A program made the position numbers and the translations under genes. Positions 13,901 to 25,730 of a DNA stretch of 64,000 bases are shown piece after piece (position 1 is the first letter of the stretch; the number at the start of each line of letters is the position of its first letter). The stretch comes from Sphagnum magellanicum (Eukaryota > Streptophyta > Sphagnopsida > Sphagnales > Sphagnaceae): assembly GCA_021904315.1 (NCBI GenBank), contig CM038908.1, positions 18,372,501-18,436,500 on the forward strand. Reading direction: 5' to 3'. Below the pieces are notes generated by a model. It was given only the letters and a program-made list of their open reading frames with translations, made no database searches and was not told the DNA's origin.

Positions 13901-16900
13901 GAAGACTTGGTAATGATGCTGGCTAGTACCCAGAGACATGACCAACAAAAAAGCCAACAAAGCTGCAACAAGCTTGTGATGGCAAGCCTAATTTTAGTTT
14001 AGCTTGCCCTGTACAAGCAAGTAACTAAAGTGAATAGAGTATCTCCAACATCAGCACTAACCAACCTGACAACCATATCTCCAACACATTACCTGGTTCA
14101 TGTCTATGGTCTGTACAGCATCACCTCTAGTGAAAATGATAGCATGGTTCTGGTTCTCAGGCTTTCCTTCTCCCAGCCTCACAGGCCCAGGTAGTTGAAT
14201 GCGGTATATTTCCACCTCCCGTTGTTTCACTGGGTCATACTTTACCAGAACAGAATAAAACCTCTTGGGCTCCCTTCCTGTCCCCACTTCATCAACATAA
14301 GCAATTCGCAATGCTTTGTATGTCTTCATCAGGTGCAAAATATCATCTGCACGGTTATCCTTTTGAATCTTCTGGGCTCCATAGATTTGGCAAGTCACCA
14401 CATATGTAAATTTCATAGCAGCATTTGCAAGATCCATTTCTTTTTTTTTGGCTCTGTTTAGCTCAGTAGCTTCATTGTCAGAGCCAATAGAGCCTATGGA
14501 GCCCATGGAGCCCATGGAGCCTATACTATTCATACTAGAGCCCCGTTCCAACAAATCCCTAATCCCCAGCAGCTCCACTTCTGCAGCTGTGTCCAAGAAA
14601 GCCTGTAACTCGAGTGCCCTGCAATGAGAATGTCCTTGTAGCATACTTGAGAAAACAAAGACGTTTTAGGAAACTACAACATCCATTGATTCAAGATGAC
14701 CACTTACAAGAAATTAGTAGAATTAATACCAGGCAATAACTTCTCCTAGAAGCACTCATATTTCTGTACCACAAGAAGAAATGTGGAGTCCATGGAGATC
14801 ACCTACTGCATACACACATCAAATCCTTTCACCAGGAGTTCTTGGATGGAAACAGACCTTTCATAGTACATCATTCCCCTCACAGTACGTGCAAGAGTCT
14901 GTCCACGGTAAGAAGCCCACATTCGAAGTTCAAAGGCATCATCATCCCATAAGTCACTCTCCTTCAGGCCTATTTTATTCATCCGCTCCAGAAAATTATC
15001 CCAGTCATCTGCAAGTAAGGTATGCATGCATAATGTGAGGAAGATATCACCACTACATGCAGAAAACTGGTATACAATTATATATGCAATTTCCTGTTCA
15101 AAGATACCTGGGAAGATTTTCTGGAGATAAAACACAATATATACACCATCCTCATTTTCTTCTTTCAACTGCTGTTTGCTGAATATAACTTCCTCACTGT
15201 AGTAAGGGGTCAGGACACTGAAGGCCAACATCTTCTCAACCTGAAAGCCAACCCACAGTATATGGAGATAATGAGAAAACTCAAAATATTCAGAACATTC
15301 AACAGAAGACTGGATAATCTCACAGAGCTGACATTAGACAGATTAAAACATCAACAATGAGCACCCATGTTCTAACAGTTTGCACACTCCATCATCCATC
15401 CCAGCCACCAGCAAACTTCATGCAAGATACCAAGGCCGTCACAAGCCTGCTCAAGACCTATCTGAATGTGAAGGACATAGGACTTTGCATAATCTCACAA
15501 CCAGGGTCTGGAACAAAACCTGTGGAGCGCGTGGCATAGTCATGAAGAGGGAATTACAAAAGAAGGAAATACGACGCCTGGCCTCCAGACCTTTTGGAAC
15601 ATTAAGTAGCGCATCTGTGGTGCTGAGGGAAGTGTGCAAACGCCTAAGTTGCTTGAAGAAGGCTTCTTCATCACTTGCAGGTAGGTCCACTGCCTCCATG
15701 AAGAGAAGCACCTCAGCATCACTTCGTGAAGTTGAGGAGTGTTCCCTCAAGTTCTCCAGCACACTTGAATCATATGGAAAGTCTTGCACAAGTTCTTCAT
15801 ACAAGCTCTGCAAGGCATCCACCACCTAGACAGCAGAAAGCAGCATTTGATGAGACACTCAAGTCAGTGGTATGTTCACAGAAGCAATTCAGACAAAGAA
15901 ACCACACTCACCATAGACTAGAATTATCACCTTCTGCAAATCTTTTGGGGTAGGCTGTTTTAACAGCACATCAATCAAGTCCAAAATACGTGCATGCACT
16001 TCAGGCAATGCACGCAATGTGAAAGTGCTTGTGAACCGCCCTTGGATTATAGATGCGTCAATTTCCTCAAAAATGGATAAGAAGATGCCCATTTCAAAAG
16101 AGTCATTCTTGATTATTCTTCTCATAACATGCTTCATAGTTTCATAGCACTCTTTGACTGCGCACCGCCGGTACTCAGTCTTGCAAATGATTTTCCAGAC
16201 AGCAGCATCATCACCACGACTATACTTGACTTCCTCCAAGGCAAGCAAAACCTGCACCCGCAAAATCATCATGAAACATCCATTGAAGACTGCCTGCACC
16301 AGAGCCTGGAGGTCTTCCAAAAGTCAAATGACCAAAATTTGTAAAGGTACTTCCATTATAGAGAGAGAGAGCAGTAACCTGATTGGCTAACAATGTTGAA
16401 GGCCATTGGAATACAGTTAGTCTCTGCCATGGTTCAGAAGGGATCTCCAGAAGCTCTAGCTCTCTGTACTCATAAACCACCAATGACACTGATGAGGTTG
16501 AATGATGATTGAACTGTGCCATAGAAATATGAAGAAAAATAGATGAAGAGAGTTCCCAATGTCAAGGTACACAACAAACTGCTACAATCAGCCTAATTTA
16601 CATGTGCGAGCAGCATGCCCAGTCTAGTCATTGTCAGAGCTCTACAATCGGAATTCATCAAAACACCTCAGACAATGGAGCCTGCTCTGCAAGATGCATC
16701 CTTAGAAGCCAAATCTACCTGTCACTGATGAGATCCTCCTCACGGAAGATCTGGATAATTTGGTTCCAGACATGTGCAAATCGTCCACCCTCAATTTGCC
16801 CCCATTCCACCTGCATTAGTCATAACAGTTACAAGAAGCAGGACCAATTCTACCTAAGCAGCTATAATTTCAGCTAAGAGAAGGATAAGAGAGGTCCCTT

Positions 16901-19900
16901 TCCTTCAGTGCTACCTTCTCATATGGAGATAACCATCCATAACGAAGGCTCAGTCGCTTCATTACATCCTTCGCCCCTGCCCACCAACTGATCCATGAAA
17001 GGACATGTTAACAAGAAGTCCTGCATAAGCTGATCATTTACAAAAACAGACTGAAGTGGATGGTCTAAAATGTAGACCACTTATTTGCAAAGACTTACAA
17101 GCTAATGCATTATCTAGTTTCCTGTGGTTCAGTTGAATGTTGGTACTTGAATATTTTCTTTTAGCTTAGTCTTTCTCATGGTTTTGCCAGTTCCTGGTAT
17201 TCAAAATCCAACAGAGCAATTGCTGATCCATATATCAATAATGACTATCTTCTATTCTTATGGCATCATTCTTCCCTCATAATAAGCTAGAACCCCACCA
17301 GTCAAGAGTTCCTCTTCTGCACCATAGGAGACCTGAAACTTCCATTTCTGAAACACATATGGGAAGTCTGAGCCCTGTCAACTGACAACCCAGACATATC
17401 TAAAAAATGAGCATAAGGGGATGACAAGACATACGTGTCACGAACGACAGTGTCCTCCCGCGGCATAAGCACAAATTGAAATGCACTCGGAAATATCTGA
17501 AACCGTAACTTCAGCTGCTCAACATTCCGAATCTGGCCAGCTCATTGGATGAACCCATATTAGTAACCCAAGGTTTTCAGTTGAATCAGACCTCTTCTTC
17601 CCTTAAACAAGATTAATGTATTGTCTCTGGGACCCTCATAAATTGAAGGCAAGTTGTTCTGGAGAATCAATCAAACATGGACCCACCATAACTAAAAGTT
17701 GAACATCCTAGTGACCTGAGAGGCAGAAAATTAATTCCGAGAAAGAGAAAAACCTCTCCAAGATGCTGCAGAAGCCCAACAAATGCTCCAACCATAGAAG
17801 ACCAGATTGAGTACCAAATCTGTGTATCCATCAAATAAATCTGCACAAAAGGGACAGATCAGAGTGGAGAAAAGTGGTTGGTGCCAGCCTAACAGCCTCA
17901 CACTTTTCTATGTCCAATCTGCATCACATCCAATGATAAATTTCTGGAACTCCTTCAGAGGAGTTATCAGAACAGCTTTAACACTATTAAGAACCTCCCA
18001 AACAAAAAACCTGAACCAACAACATACCAGAACCACAGGAGCCCACAATGCTATTAAAGCTGCCCGGTTGCCTGCACAAACAAGAAACAATGGGTAACAG
18101 ACTATGCAAGCTCAGATCCTACAAGATGCCATTAATTACAAAACAAACATGAATCTTCCTGTTATCAAGGCTACACAGACCACCTAATCCAATGAATTAG
18201 CTCCTGAAGTTAGTCTATGTGAGATCAAATAGTACAAAACTGAAAAACATCCTGTGAGTGAAAAATAGCTGTGTACCATCAGGGATAAATTCATGCCATT
18301 TGTATGTCACATTTGTAGTTCGAAGAATCTGCTTGGTTGGCGCTATCAAAGGCCTGATCTGTACATAGGTACAATGCATAAGTTTAGAAATCATATCTAT
18401 CAACTGATGATCTCATTAATACTCATTAACAAACCTGTTCAGCATGAGATGTGGAAAATCCAATTGCCAAGATTTCATAGAGAGTTTTGGGATACCTGTA
18501 GAAAGTAGCTGAAAGCAAACTTAGATGCAAGTATACACAACCAGAACAAAGTATACCTGCAAACAGCATCATTACCAAGAATAAGTTAAGTGCTTGCTTC
18601 ATGGGGGTTCTGTATAAAGGGTGACTGACAACAGACATCATTGTTCTGTTTATCTCAGGTTCTCAATGAGTTGAATGGGACATGTTTTCCCAGACCTTAA
18701 TCACTTCTCTGTGAAATGCATGTAGCCTATTTTGCCAAAAGTTGATGGTGTTGTTAACAGAGACAGAAAAGCACAGAAACCCTGGCCGGGGAGATTGCTC
18801 ATCGATTCCCACTGTTAAGATAGCAGTGAAATGCCTCACCTAAAGAGGCATCAATTTCTCCCTCAAAAAATGCACCTTGGTAAATAGTACAAGTGAAGAC
18901 AAGTCTAGTTCAAGATAAATGCACTAGAATAATACTCAATGTCTTACTTGATGTTATCTGCAACACCCTCACGTAGACCTCGCCCAACATATGCACGAGT
19001 CTGTGGTGAAAACATGGTCAGATATCATTCTGCAACTGAAGGTTAAGTGAAGGGCTGAGATGATTCACACTAAAGACCCAGCACAAACACCACTCATTAC
19101 TGATAACTTCCTTGCTTCCAGGTCAAACTAGCAAATAAGGTCTGCAGATTGGAAGGTCAAAATATGGAGGTGCTCAAAACCAATGCAGTTTACTCAAAAC
19201 AACTGGAATATACCTGGAACCACCATGTCAACACATGGAAAATTCTCCAGCTTGAGTTCTCAATGAAGTTCCGCAACCAGGGCACAACAAAGAGTACTAA
19301 AGCCAAGACTTCAGGAACACAAAAGGCCACAGCAACATATAGAAATGTGATCAAGCGGTCATTTGCTGGGGTTGACCAATAATGATCCAGATGCTGCTGT
19401 TTCCACATTATACTGCACATAAAACAATCACAGCACACTGTAATCCTAACCTATATCCATAGGAATCCTTCACAGATCATGCTCCCCTAGTTACTATGAG
19501 TGCAAGTTCAATAATTTCAGTGCTACTGATAACCAAGCACAAGGTGTGCTTCCTTCTCCCCATGCATGTCTGTCATAATGTAGAGTCCAGGGGGGCTGAA
19601 CCAAAACATACACAAGAAAGAAAATCAAGCACCCTAAACCAGAAATCAGTCAGTTGCACAAACCGGTAATAGATAATGAAGAGAATAACCCAGGCTGTGG
19701 CCACCAGAACTTTAAGGAACATCCTCACTCCAATCAAAAGTGTCTCTCTTGTAACAAGGCTATATTGACTCCCAATGTCGAGCACAGCTGTCAACCAGCA
19801 AACAATGTATAGTGGCATTAAAATTTTATTGAGTCCAATCCTGATTGTGCCAACCTTCTCAGGTTCTTGTTGTGGAATGAGAAGAGAAGAACAGAATGTG

Positions 19901-22900
19901 TCTAAAACCTTCACAATATGATTAGTTCCAGAAACCATGTCATGGAGCTCAATTGCAGGTGAATACCTGAGACAGCAGAGACATGATATGAAAAGACATA
20001 GAAACTGTAGAAATGTTACTTGACAGGGTCAAGAAGATGCATCATTACCTTGCAAAAGCCGGAGAATTGCCCAGCTGATGAAAATTGAGAGAAAGCGTGC
20101 CAAGGAATCTCTCTTCTGCAACTCTATCCAAGGAGGCCCTCCGCCATGCCACAATGTTACTACACATGCCTGTCAAAAGCCAAACACTGCCAGAAGCATT
20201 AAACTTTCTAATTCTGTTTTTTGTGAGCTGCAAGTTCAACCATCTCTACTGAACCAGAGAGATTCTACATCTGCTGAAACATCTTACATCAAGGTCAAAT
20301 GTGATCCTTGACAATATATCCACTGTACATCTTTGCAAGGCACCCAAATCATGGCAATACACATCTTCTCACAGGAAGTATGGTGCTACTGGATTTAATA
20401 TAACACCATTTGTGACAAGGTGGCAAAATCCATGGTTAAATCAACTGCCATCATTGTTTAAGATGTACAACCCATTTCAATCATTTTAGAGCAAGCCACA
20501 AAATGATCCTACTCTAGTTAATTCAGACACAATGCAAAGCACGGGTACATCTCCTCATGACTTCTAACAAACCTGGAGATAAAATTATCCATGCCTCAAA
20601 TTCCAGAGCACATTGTGTTGATTCCCATATGCCAGCTGACAAGAAAGTATCATCTTGACAAAACACTTTCTTGCTCACCAGTAAGAGTCATCCCAGTTAC
20701 CTTGCTTCAACAAACTTTCCCCAGTCACAAGCCAGTGTATGAAGGTGCACCTGCAACACCAGAAGGTAGCCTATCCACAGACGATCGAAGCTGCGAAATA
20801 TATTCCAGAAAGAGCGCTGTTCCACAAATCCTGTCTTTCCAATCTTCTTTTCCATCCTTCTCCTAGGAAACTGCCAATCAATAACCATAAGTCTTGTCGA
20901 ACCACAAAATGGGAGAAGAGCCTCCATGTTGTAATATGTAAGCAATCAAAGCACAAAGTCCACCACACACAATCATGTACTTCCCAGAAGTTTCTTGTAC
21001 TCAGACTTGAAGAACAGGGCACAATCTCACAAACCTGGATTTCTGAAAGATTAACATTGACAATGACTAGATTGACATGACAAAGTAACTTGACCAATTG
21101 GCTTCATAAAAAACTGGGGTTGTTGAGGAATATTCATAATGCAAACATGCTCCCTACCTTATCCTTCCAGGGTTCTACAAGGTAATTGCACTCCCTATGC
21201 AATGGCCATTTCAGCTGTGTGAAACATCTTGAGCTCCTGCATACAGGTACATGATATGTCACATTTGTGCACATCTACTAAATAACTTCAGCACCTGCTC
21301 ATGAACTGTTTGGCTTAAACACCTGCAGCACAGATGCCATGCTCTGAACAACACAAGTGACAAAACCAATGGCATCAACAAGAAGATTAATACTCAGGAA
21401 TTTGCAATTGAGCTCAATTGAATCATGTACACGTCAGAGAAGTCAACTTTGACAATAAGATAACTTTGCACATGTGATGCAGCAGAATCAGGCACTATGC
21501 CTCTCTTCCCAACAGTATGACATGTGCAGTGAATGCAATCATAGAAATGCACCCTTGATCCAGTTTGCATTCAAACTATATAAACTGGAACTAAAACCAG
21601 ATCTGTGTGTCAGGTACCAGAAGTACTCATTGAGGTCATCGTAGTTCCGCCATGAAGAATGAGGAGCTGTCCCATTATTGTTTGACTCTGTCTCCTGCAA
21701 TACCATGGAAGATCTATTCAAGCAAAATACGAAAAAAAACATCGATGCTTTTTGTATGATGCAAATATTCATTTTAAAATGGCTTGAACTTCCAACCCCC
21801 TGGGGGTCCAACACTCAACAAAACCAATGACCATGATGACAGAAGATGGAAGTAACCACACACCGCTTTCACAACATTATAGAGTGGCGCAACAACTTCT
21901 ATTAAGAAACCGTTTGGTTGACCAGAGGCAGGCCTCACTGTTGGGTCCTCATCCAGCATCTTATTGAGCTCATTGGCCATCTGAAAAACAAGAACCCAAA
22001 CCCACTAATTGTTAACATGGAGTAGATCTCCAATGAAGTAAAAGTGTTTTCCAAAAACACTAGGAAGAGCAGCAACCGAAGGTGCACACAACATCCTGAG
22101 AATTGGAATACAGACAACATCCCCCAATTGCTCAGTTTTGATGAGGTTTATTCAAAGTGGACTGTGTAGCAAGAAATCAGCAAACAAAAATAAAACGACT
22201 GACATCATGTCTAAGCTAGGGAAGAAGATGAGATTACATTGTGGAAGATGAAACAAAGACACTCAGGCATGAACCTTAGGTTGGCTGCCTCTCCCCATAT
22301 GAGCAGAAACAAAGATGTATAGAGCAACTCTCGCCTTCCATTAAACGGTTGGTGCTTTCCATCAAGTCCCCTTTACAACACAAACGGCCCTTATTAGTGC
22401 TATAACCAGACGTTAGAACCTTTCACCATAAATGACACACTGGTGGCTTCCTGTAGAAAACAAACTCAAGCCACACATACATATCCTGACTGTAGCCTCA
22501 GAATGTGGAACATTAGCACTACAAACAAACCAGGACCTGCAACTGATGCTTACATGTGACAGTCTACTCTACAATTGGGATGTGCTCTCAAAATTAAGAA
22601 CACACTGGAATCACAGCAGCCTAGAAATTGGGTTCTAGACCAACATATAATCTTGAAGCACTATATCCTAAAATATCTTCAGAACTACTGAGAACTTCTC
22701 TCTACTCACAATTTAGGAGAGATGAACTGACAATAAGGTTATAGAGATGCGGATCCAACGGTATATTAGCAAACAGGTAACAAGGAAATCCAACACCAAA
22801 GAAAAGAGGAAATGAAACTGAAACTGAGAGAGTGCGACAGTCACACACATGTTAAGAGAACTTCAACAGCAACATCAATGGTATTGACCAGCCACCATAA

Positions 22901-24079
22901 CATCCCCACTGACTTCATTAGCTCCCAGCAGTGGGTGGGGGTCAACATCAGACAAACCGAGCAATATTTACTAAAAAAACTGCCACATTTTCCTGCAAAG
23001 GAAATCCATATGGTACAGTGTTCTGAGATGTGACCTCACCTCAAATTGTGTTTCTGCCTCACAAATCTGCACCAAGAGACGTAATTCTCTGTCAACTTCT
23101 TACGAAGCCTTTTGATCATATTCTCATCAAGCTGCAACACAACAAGGCAAACTTCAAATTTTGATGGGTAGAGCACAATCCCTGCAGCTATCTCATGTAC
23201 AAAGGAGAGGGAGTTTTCCCACAAGGCGACTCGTTTTATGTTTAAATGGCCACCCTGCAGATCCAATTGGAGCACAAAAACTACAAAATTTGAAGCCAAC
23301 TCTTCCAAGACCTGAATTGTCAGAACCTACCACATTGGATGGCTGTCCCAGTGCCACACAATAAAGAGCCGTGATCAGTGCAGCATCATCCCTAACCCTA
23401 AAAACACTGAATGGATACAGACTGAAGCAATATATTTGGGAGAAGGAGAAACCCATATACATTCCACTCCATGGAAACTAATGGTGATGATGACACCAAA
23501 ACCTCTGAAAGGAACAAAAAGTGGCATGCCTTAAATTTACCTTGTCCCATGACATCCCATCTTGATATAATTGCATCTGCGCATTGGCTAGAAGAAGAAC
23601 CAGATGCTCCCGCTGATTCCTGACATTATCTCTCTGCAAGACAACAAAACCACCTCCCATCAGAGACTAGTGGGACAGGACTCACATCAAGGAGATTCTT
23701 TTGCTGCAAATTCAGGTCATCAATTGGTAAAACCCTCACCTGAAAGCCAAACAAGACACCAAGCCAGTCTAGCAAATCCCTGTCTGGGTTCCACATCAAC
23801 TCCTGTGGGATATTCAATTCACCAACAGCCCTCAATGCAGCAATAGCTGCTTGCACCTGCAAAAAAAAGAAAAAAGCAGAAAAACTTTCATGTTGGCTCT
23901 GTGAACGTGTGCAAAGCTGCTGCAACTCACGCTAGCTACCATCAACTCGATAACACTCGCTTCTCAAACACATGCTCGACGTCTCCAACGTCTCAACGTA
24001 CCTCGGGAAAGTTCATGGCGGCATTCTCGATCATCGCAGGACCCTCCAATGGGAGGATGTTATACGCAGGACTCTCCAT
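10975..24079 (-). CDS. Callose synthase, CalS11/CalS12 (GSL1/GSL5)-like, 29 exons
   Basis: GT48 1,3-beta-glucan synthase of the plasma membrane, using UDP-glucose. Exons: 24079-24002, 23856-23740, 23633-23541, 23131-23040, 22370-22238, 21980-21864, 21694-21618, 21236-21158, 20870-20751, 20169-20049, 19787-19664, 19412-19214, 19000-18948, 18556-18496, 18358-18277, 18071-18028, 17840-17754, 17532-17435, 16987-16915, 16810-16719, 16463-16379, 16251-15931, 15825-15520, 15240-15108, 15008-14858, 14618-14093, 13238-12873, 12634-12137, 11928-10975. They total 5280 nt and 1759 residues (Arabidopsis GSL5 is about 1780), with all phases closing. Landmarks: MESPAYNILPL at the start, VRNQREHLVLLLANAQ, LIWGEAANLRFMPEC near 150, GKTGFVEQRSF near 270, an N-terminal membrane block at about 290-560, GLEARRRISFF near 850, ASYRGQTLARTVRGMMYY, GEGKPENQNHA, RGGISKASR, HYFGRTLLHGG, YRATGRGFVVKH, and a C-terminal membrane block. 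FAGFNCTLRGG and NPSGFDWLKTV favour the CalS11/12 group. The only in-frame ATG seen near the conserved start is at 24079, but the frame stays open upstream, so an earlier start or exon is possible. Confidence 0.95.
13750..13850 (+). repeat. Dispersed repeat fragment in a callose synthase intron (copy 1)
   Basis: The block tgacttcatcagctcccaac, then aatgggtg, is closely matched by tgacttcattagctcccagc, then agtgggtg, near 22905 in another intron of the same gene, same orientation. A weaker match (ccccactgacattagcaggtg) lies near 6694. This suggests a short interspersed repeat family. Confidence 0.5.
22862..22960 (+). repeat. Dispersed repeat fragment in a callose synthase intron (copy 2)
   Basis: Partner of the fragment at 13750-13850. 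It carries ccccactgacttcattagct and then cccagcagtgggtg, inside the 667-bp intron between the exons ending at 23040 and starting at 22370. Confidence 0.5.
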
Positions 24080-24204
24080 TTCCGCAGGTCCGTCGGAGCA
24101 GTCGCCCTTTCCCTCCCAGAAGTTCAAAGCGGATCCAATTGCCTCCCTGTCTGTCTCCTGAAGCAGGTAGAGCCGACACCACACTTCTTCTTTTTCTTCT
24201 GCTC

Positions 24205-24885
24205 CTCTGGTTCTTGCGATGCTTACTCTCCTTTCTTGCGCTCGCGATGCTGCTGCTGCTTCGTCAACTCCATTTTCTTCTTCTTCAACTCCCCTGCTTC
24301 TTCCTATCCTTATTCTCCTTCTTCCGCTTCCGAAGCTCCTCCATTTTCCGCCTCTTCTTCTTCTTCTTCTTCTTCAAATCCTCTGCTCCTTCTGATCCTT
24401 ATTCTCGCTCTGCTGCTGCTGCTTCATCAACCCCATCAATCAGCAACCTCAAAAACATATTTGCGGCAAAAACTCTCCCGAAACTGCTCTATTTTCCGCC
24501 TCCTCTTGTTCTTGTTCTTTGTTTTCCCTCAACTCCTCTGTTTCTTCCGATGCTTATTATTCTCTTTCAGCTGCTCCCTCCCGCCGCCGACGCTGCTGCC
24601 GCTTCATCAACTCCCATCAATCAGCAACCTCAAAAAACGGATTTGCGGCCCCAAAAAAAAAAAAAAAAACAAAAAGACTCTCCCAAAACTGCTTCATTTT
24701 CTGCCTCTTCTTATTCTTCTTACTCTTCTTCTTCTTCTTCAAAACCTCTGCTTCTTCCGAGACTTATTATTCTCTTTCACCTGCTCCCGATGCTCCCACT
24801 TCTGCAGCAGCTGCTTGAACTCCATCAATCCAGCAACTTCACGAACGGATTTTGCTACAAACGAATTCTACAAGAGAGCTGCGAA
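24205..24885 (-). repeat. CTT/CTG-rich tandem array upstream of callose synthase
   Basis: About four diverged units of 155-210 bp start near 24217, 24394, 24549 and 24759. Shared blocks are cttattctc, gctgctgcttcatcaactcc, atcaatcagcaacctcaaaa, then cggatttgcggc and actctcccgaaactgc. On the coding strand this is GA-rich and sits just 5' of the callose synthase start, so it is probably leader or promoter. The long + strand frames at 23972-24970 are translations of the repeat with strong Ser/Phe/Leu bias. Confidence 0.7.
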
Positions 24886-24964
24886 GAATGCCTCTCGTGC
24901 GGAAGATTCGGACACGAGAAGCTATGGCAATCTAGTAGGTAGTAGGCTGTACCTAGTAGGACCA

Positions 24965-25080
24965 ATATAGGTACCTAGTAGCGTGCCGGGAGGCAGGAAT
25001 TTGAACTTAGGGGGTTAGTAGGTTGTAGGTACCTAGTAGCATTCCTGGAGGCTGGAATTTGAACTTAGTAGGTTAGGGGC
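24965..25080 (+). repeat. Tandem duplication with period about 58 bp
   Basis: The block aggtacctagtagc, then ggaatttgaacttag, occurs at about 24970-25020 and again at 25028-25075, differing by a few bases. It belongs to a wider stretch (24930-25120) rich in ctagtaggt motifs. Confidence 0.7.
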
Positions 25081-25149
25081 GGGGACTGACTAGACTAGGC
25101 ACCCCTAGTACCTACCTAAGCCAGTTGGATAGCCCAGTGTCCAATATTT

Positions 25150-25730
25150 GTATACTAGTGGGTACTCGTGACCTTCGGGCATTATGAAGTCCTTCAGTTT
25201 CTTTAAACTTGGTTCATGCTTTAATTTTTTTTTTTTTAAAATTTTTAATGTGTTTTTTTGTTATTATTATTATTTTATATAATAAAAATAAAGTTTTTTT
25301 TTTAATTTTATATTTTTGTTTATTTTGGATGCAAGTTTGAAGTTTGGAGAAAGAAGATACATCTCATTCTTTTTCAAGTAGGGTTTTTTTTCATTATTAT
25401 AAGTTTTATTTTTAAAATTTTTTACTCTTTATTTGATTTTTTTATTTTTGTAAATTTTTTTTCTTTTAAAATTATTTTATTATATATATTTTTTCTTGTT
25501 TCATTTGTTTCCATTCCTTTTTTATAATTTTTACGTTTTTTTTTTTTGTTTATGTTTGTTTATGTTTTTGTTTTTTCTATTCTTATTTTGTCTATCTTCA
25601 TTTTATTTATTTATTTATTTATTTTTATTTAGTTTCTAGTGGGTACCCGTGACCTTCAGACACGATGAAGTCTCCTATTTCTTTAAACTTGGTTCATGTT
25701 TTAATTTTTTTTTTTTAAATTTATCTTTTT
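25150..25730 (+). repeat. Pair of 90-bp direct repeats flanking about 390 bp of AT-rich DNA
   Basis: The string ctagtgggtactcgtgacct, with tttctttaaacttggttcat downstream, starts near 25155 and again near 25637. The interior is almost pure A/T with no frame. It may be an old insertion with terminal direct repeats or a simple segmental duplication. No primer-binding site or polypurine tract was recognised. The rest of 25740-28760 is AT-rich with no clear gene. Confidence 0.6.

Noticed and set aside
23972..24970. 332- and 297-residue + strand open frames
   Set aside because: Translations of a CTT/CTG tandem array with Ser/Phe/Leu bias. The minus strand here carries the callose synthase start and its GA-rich leader.
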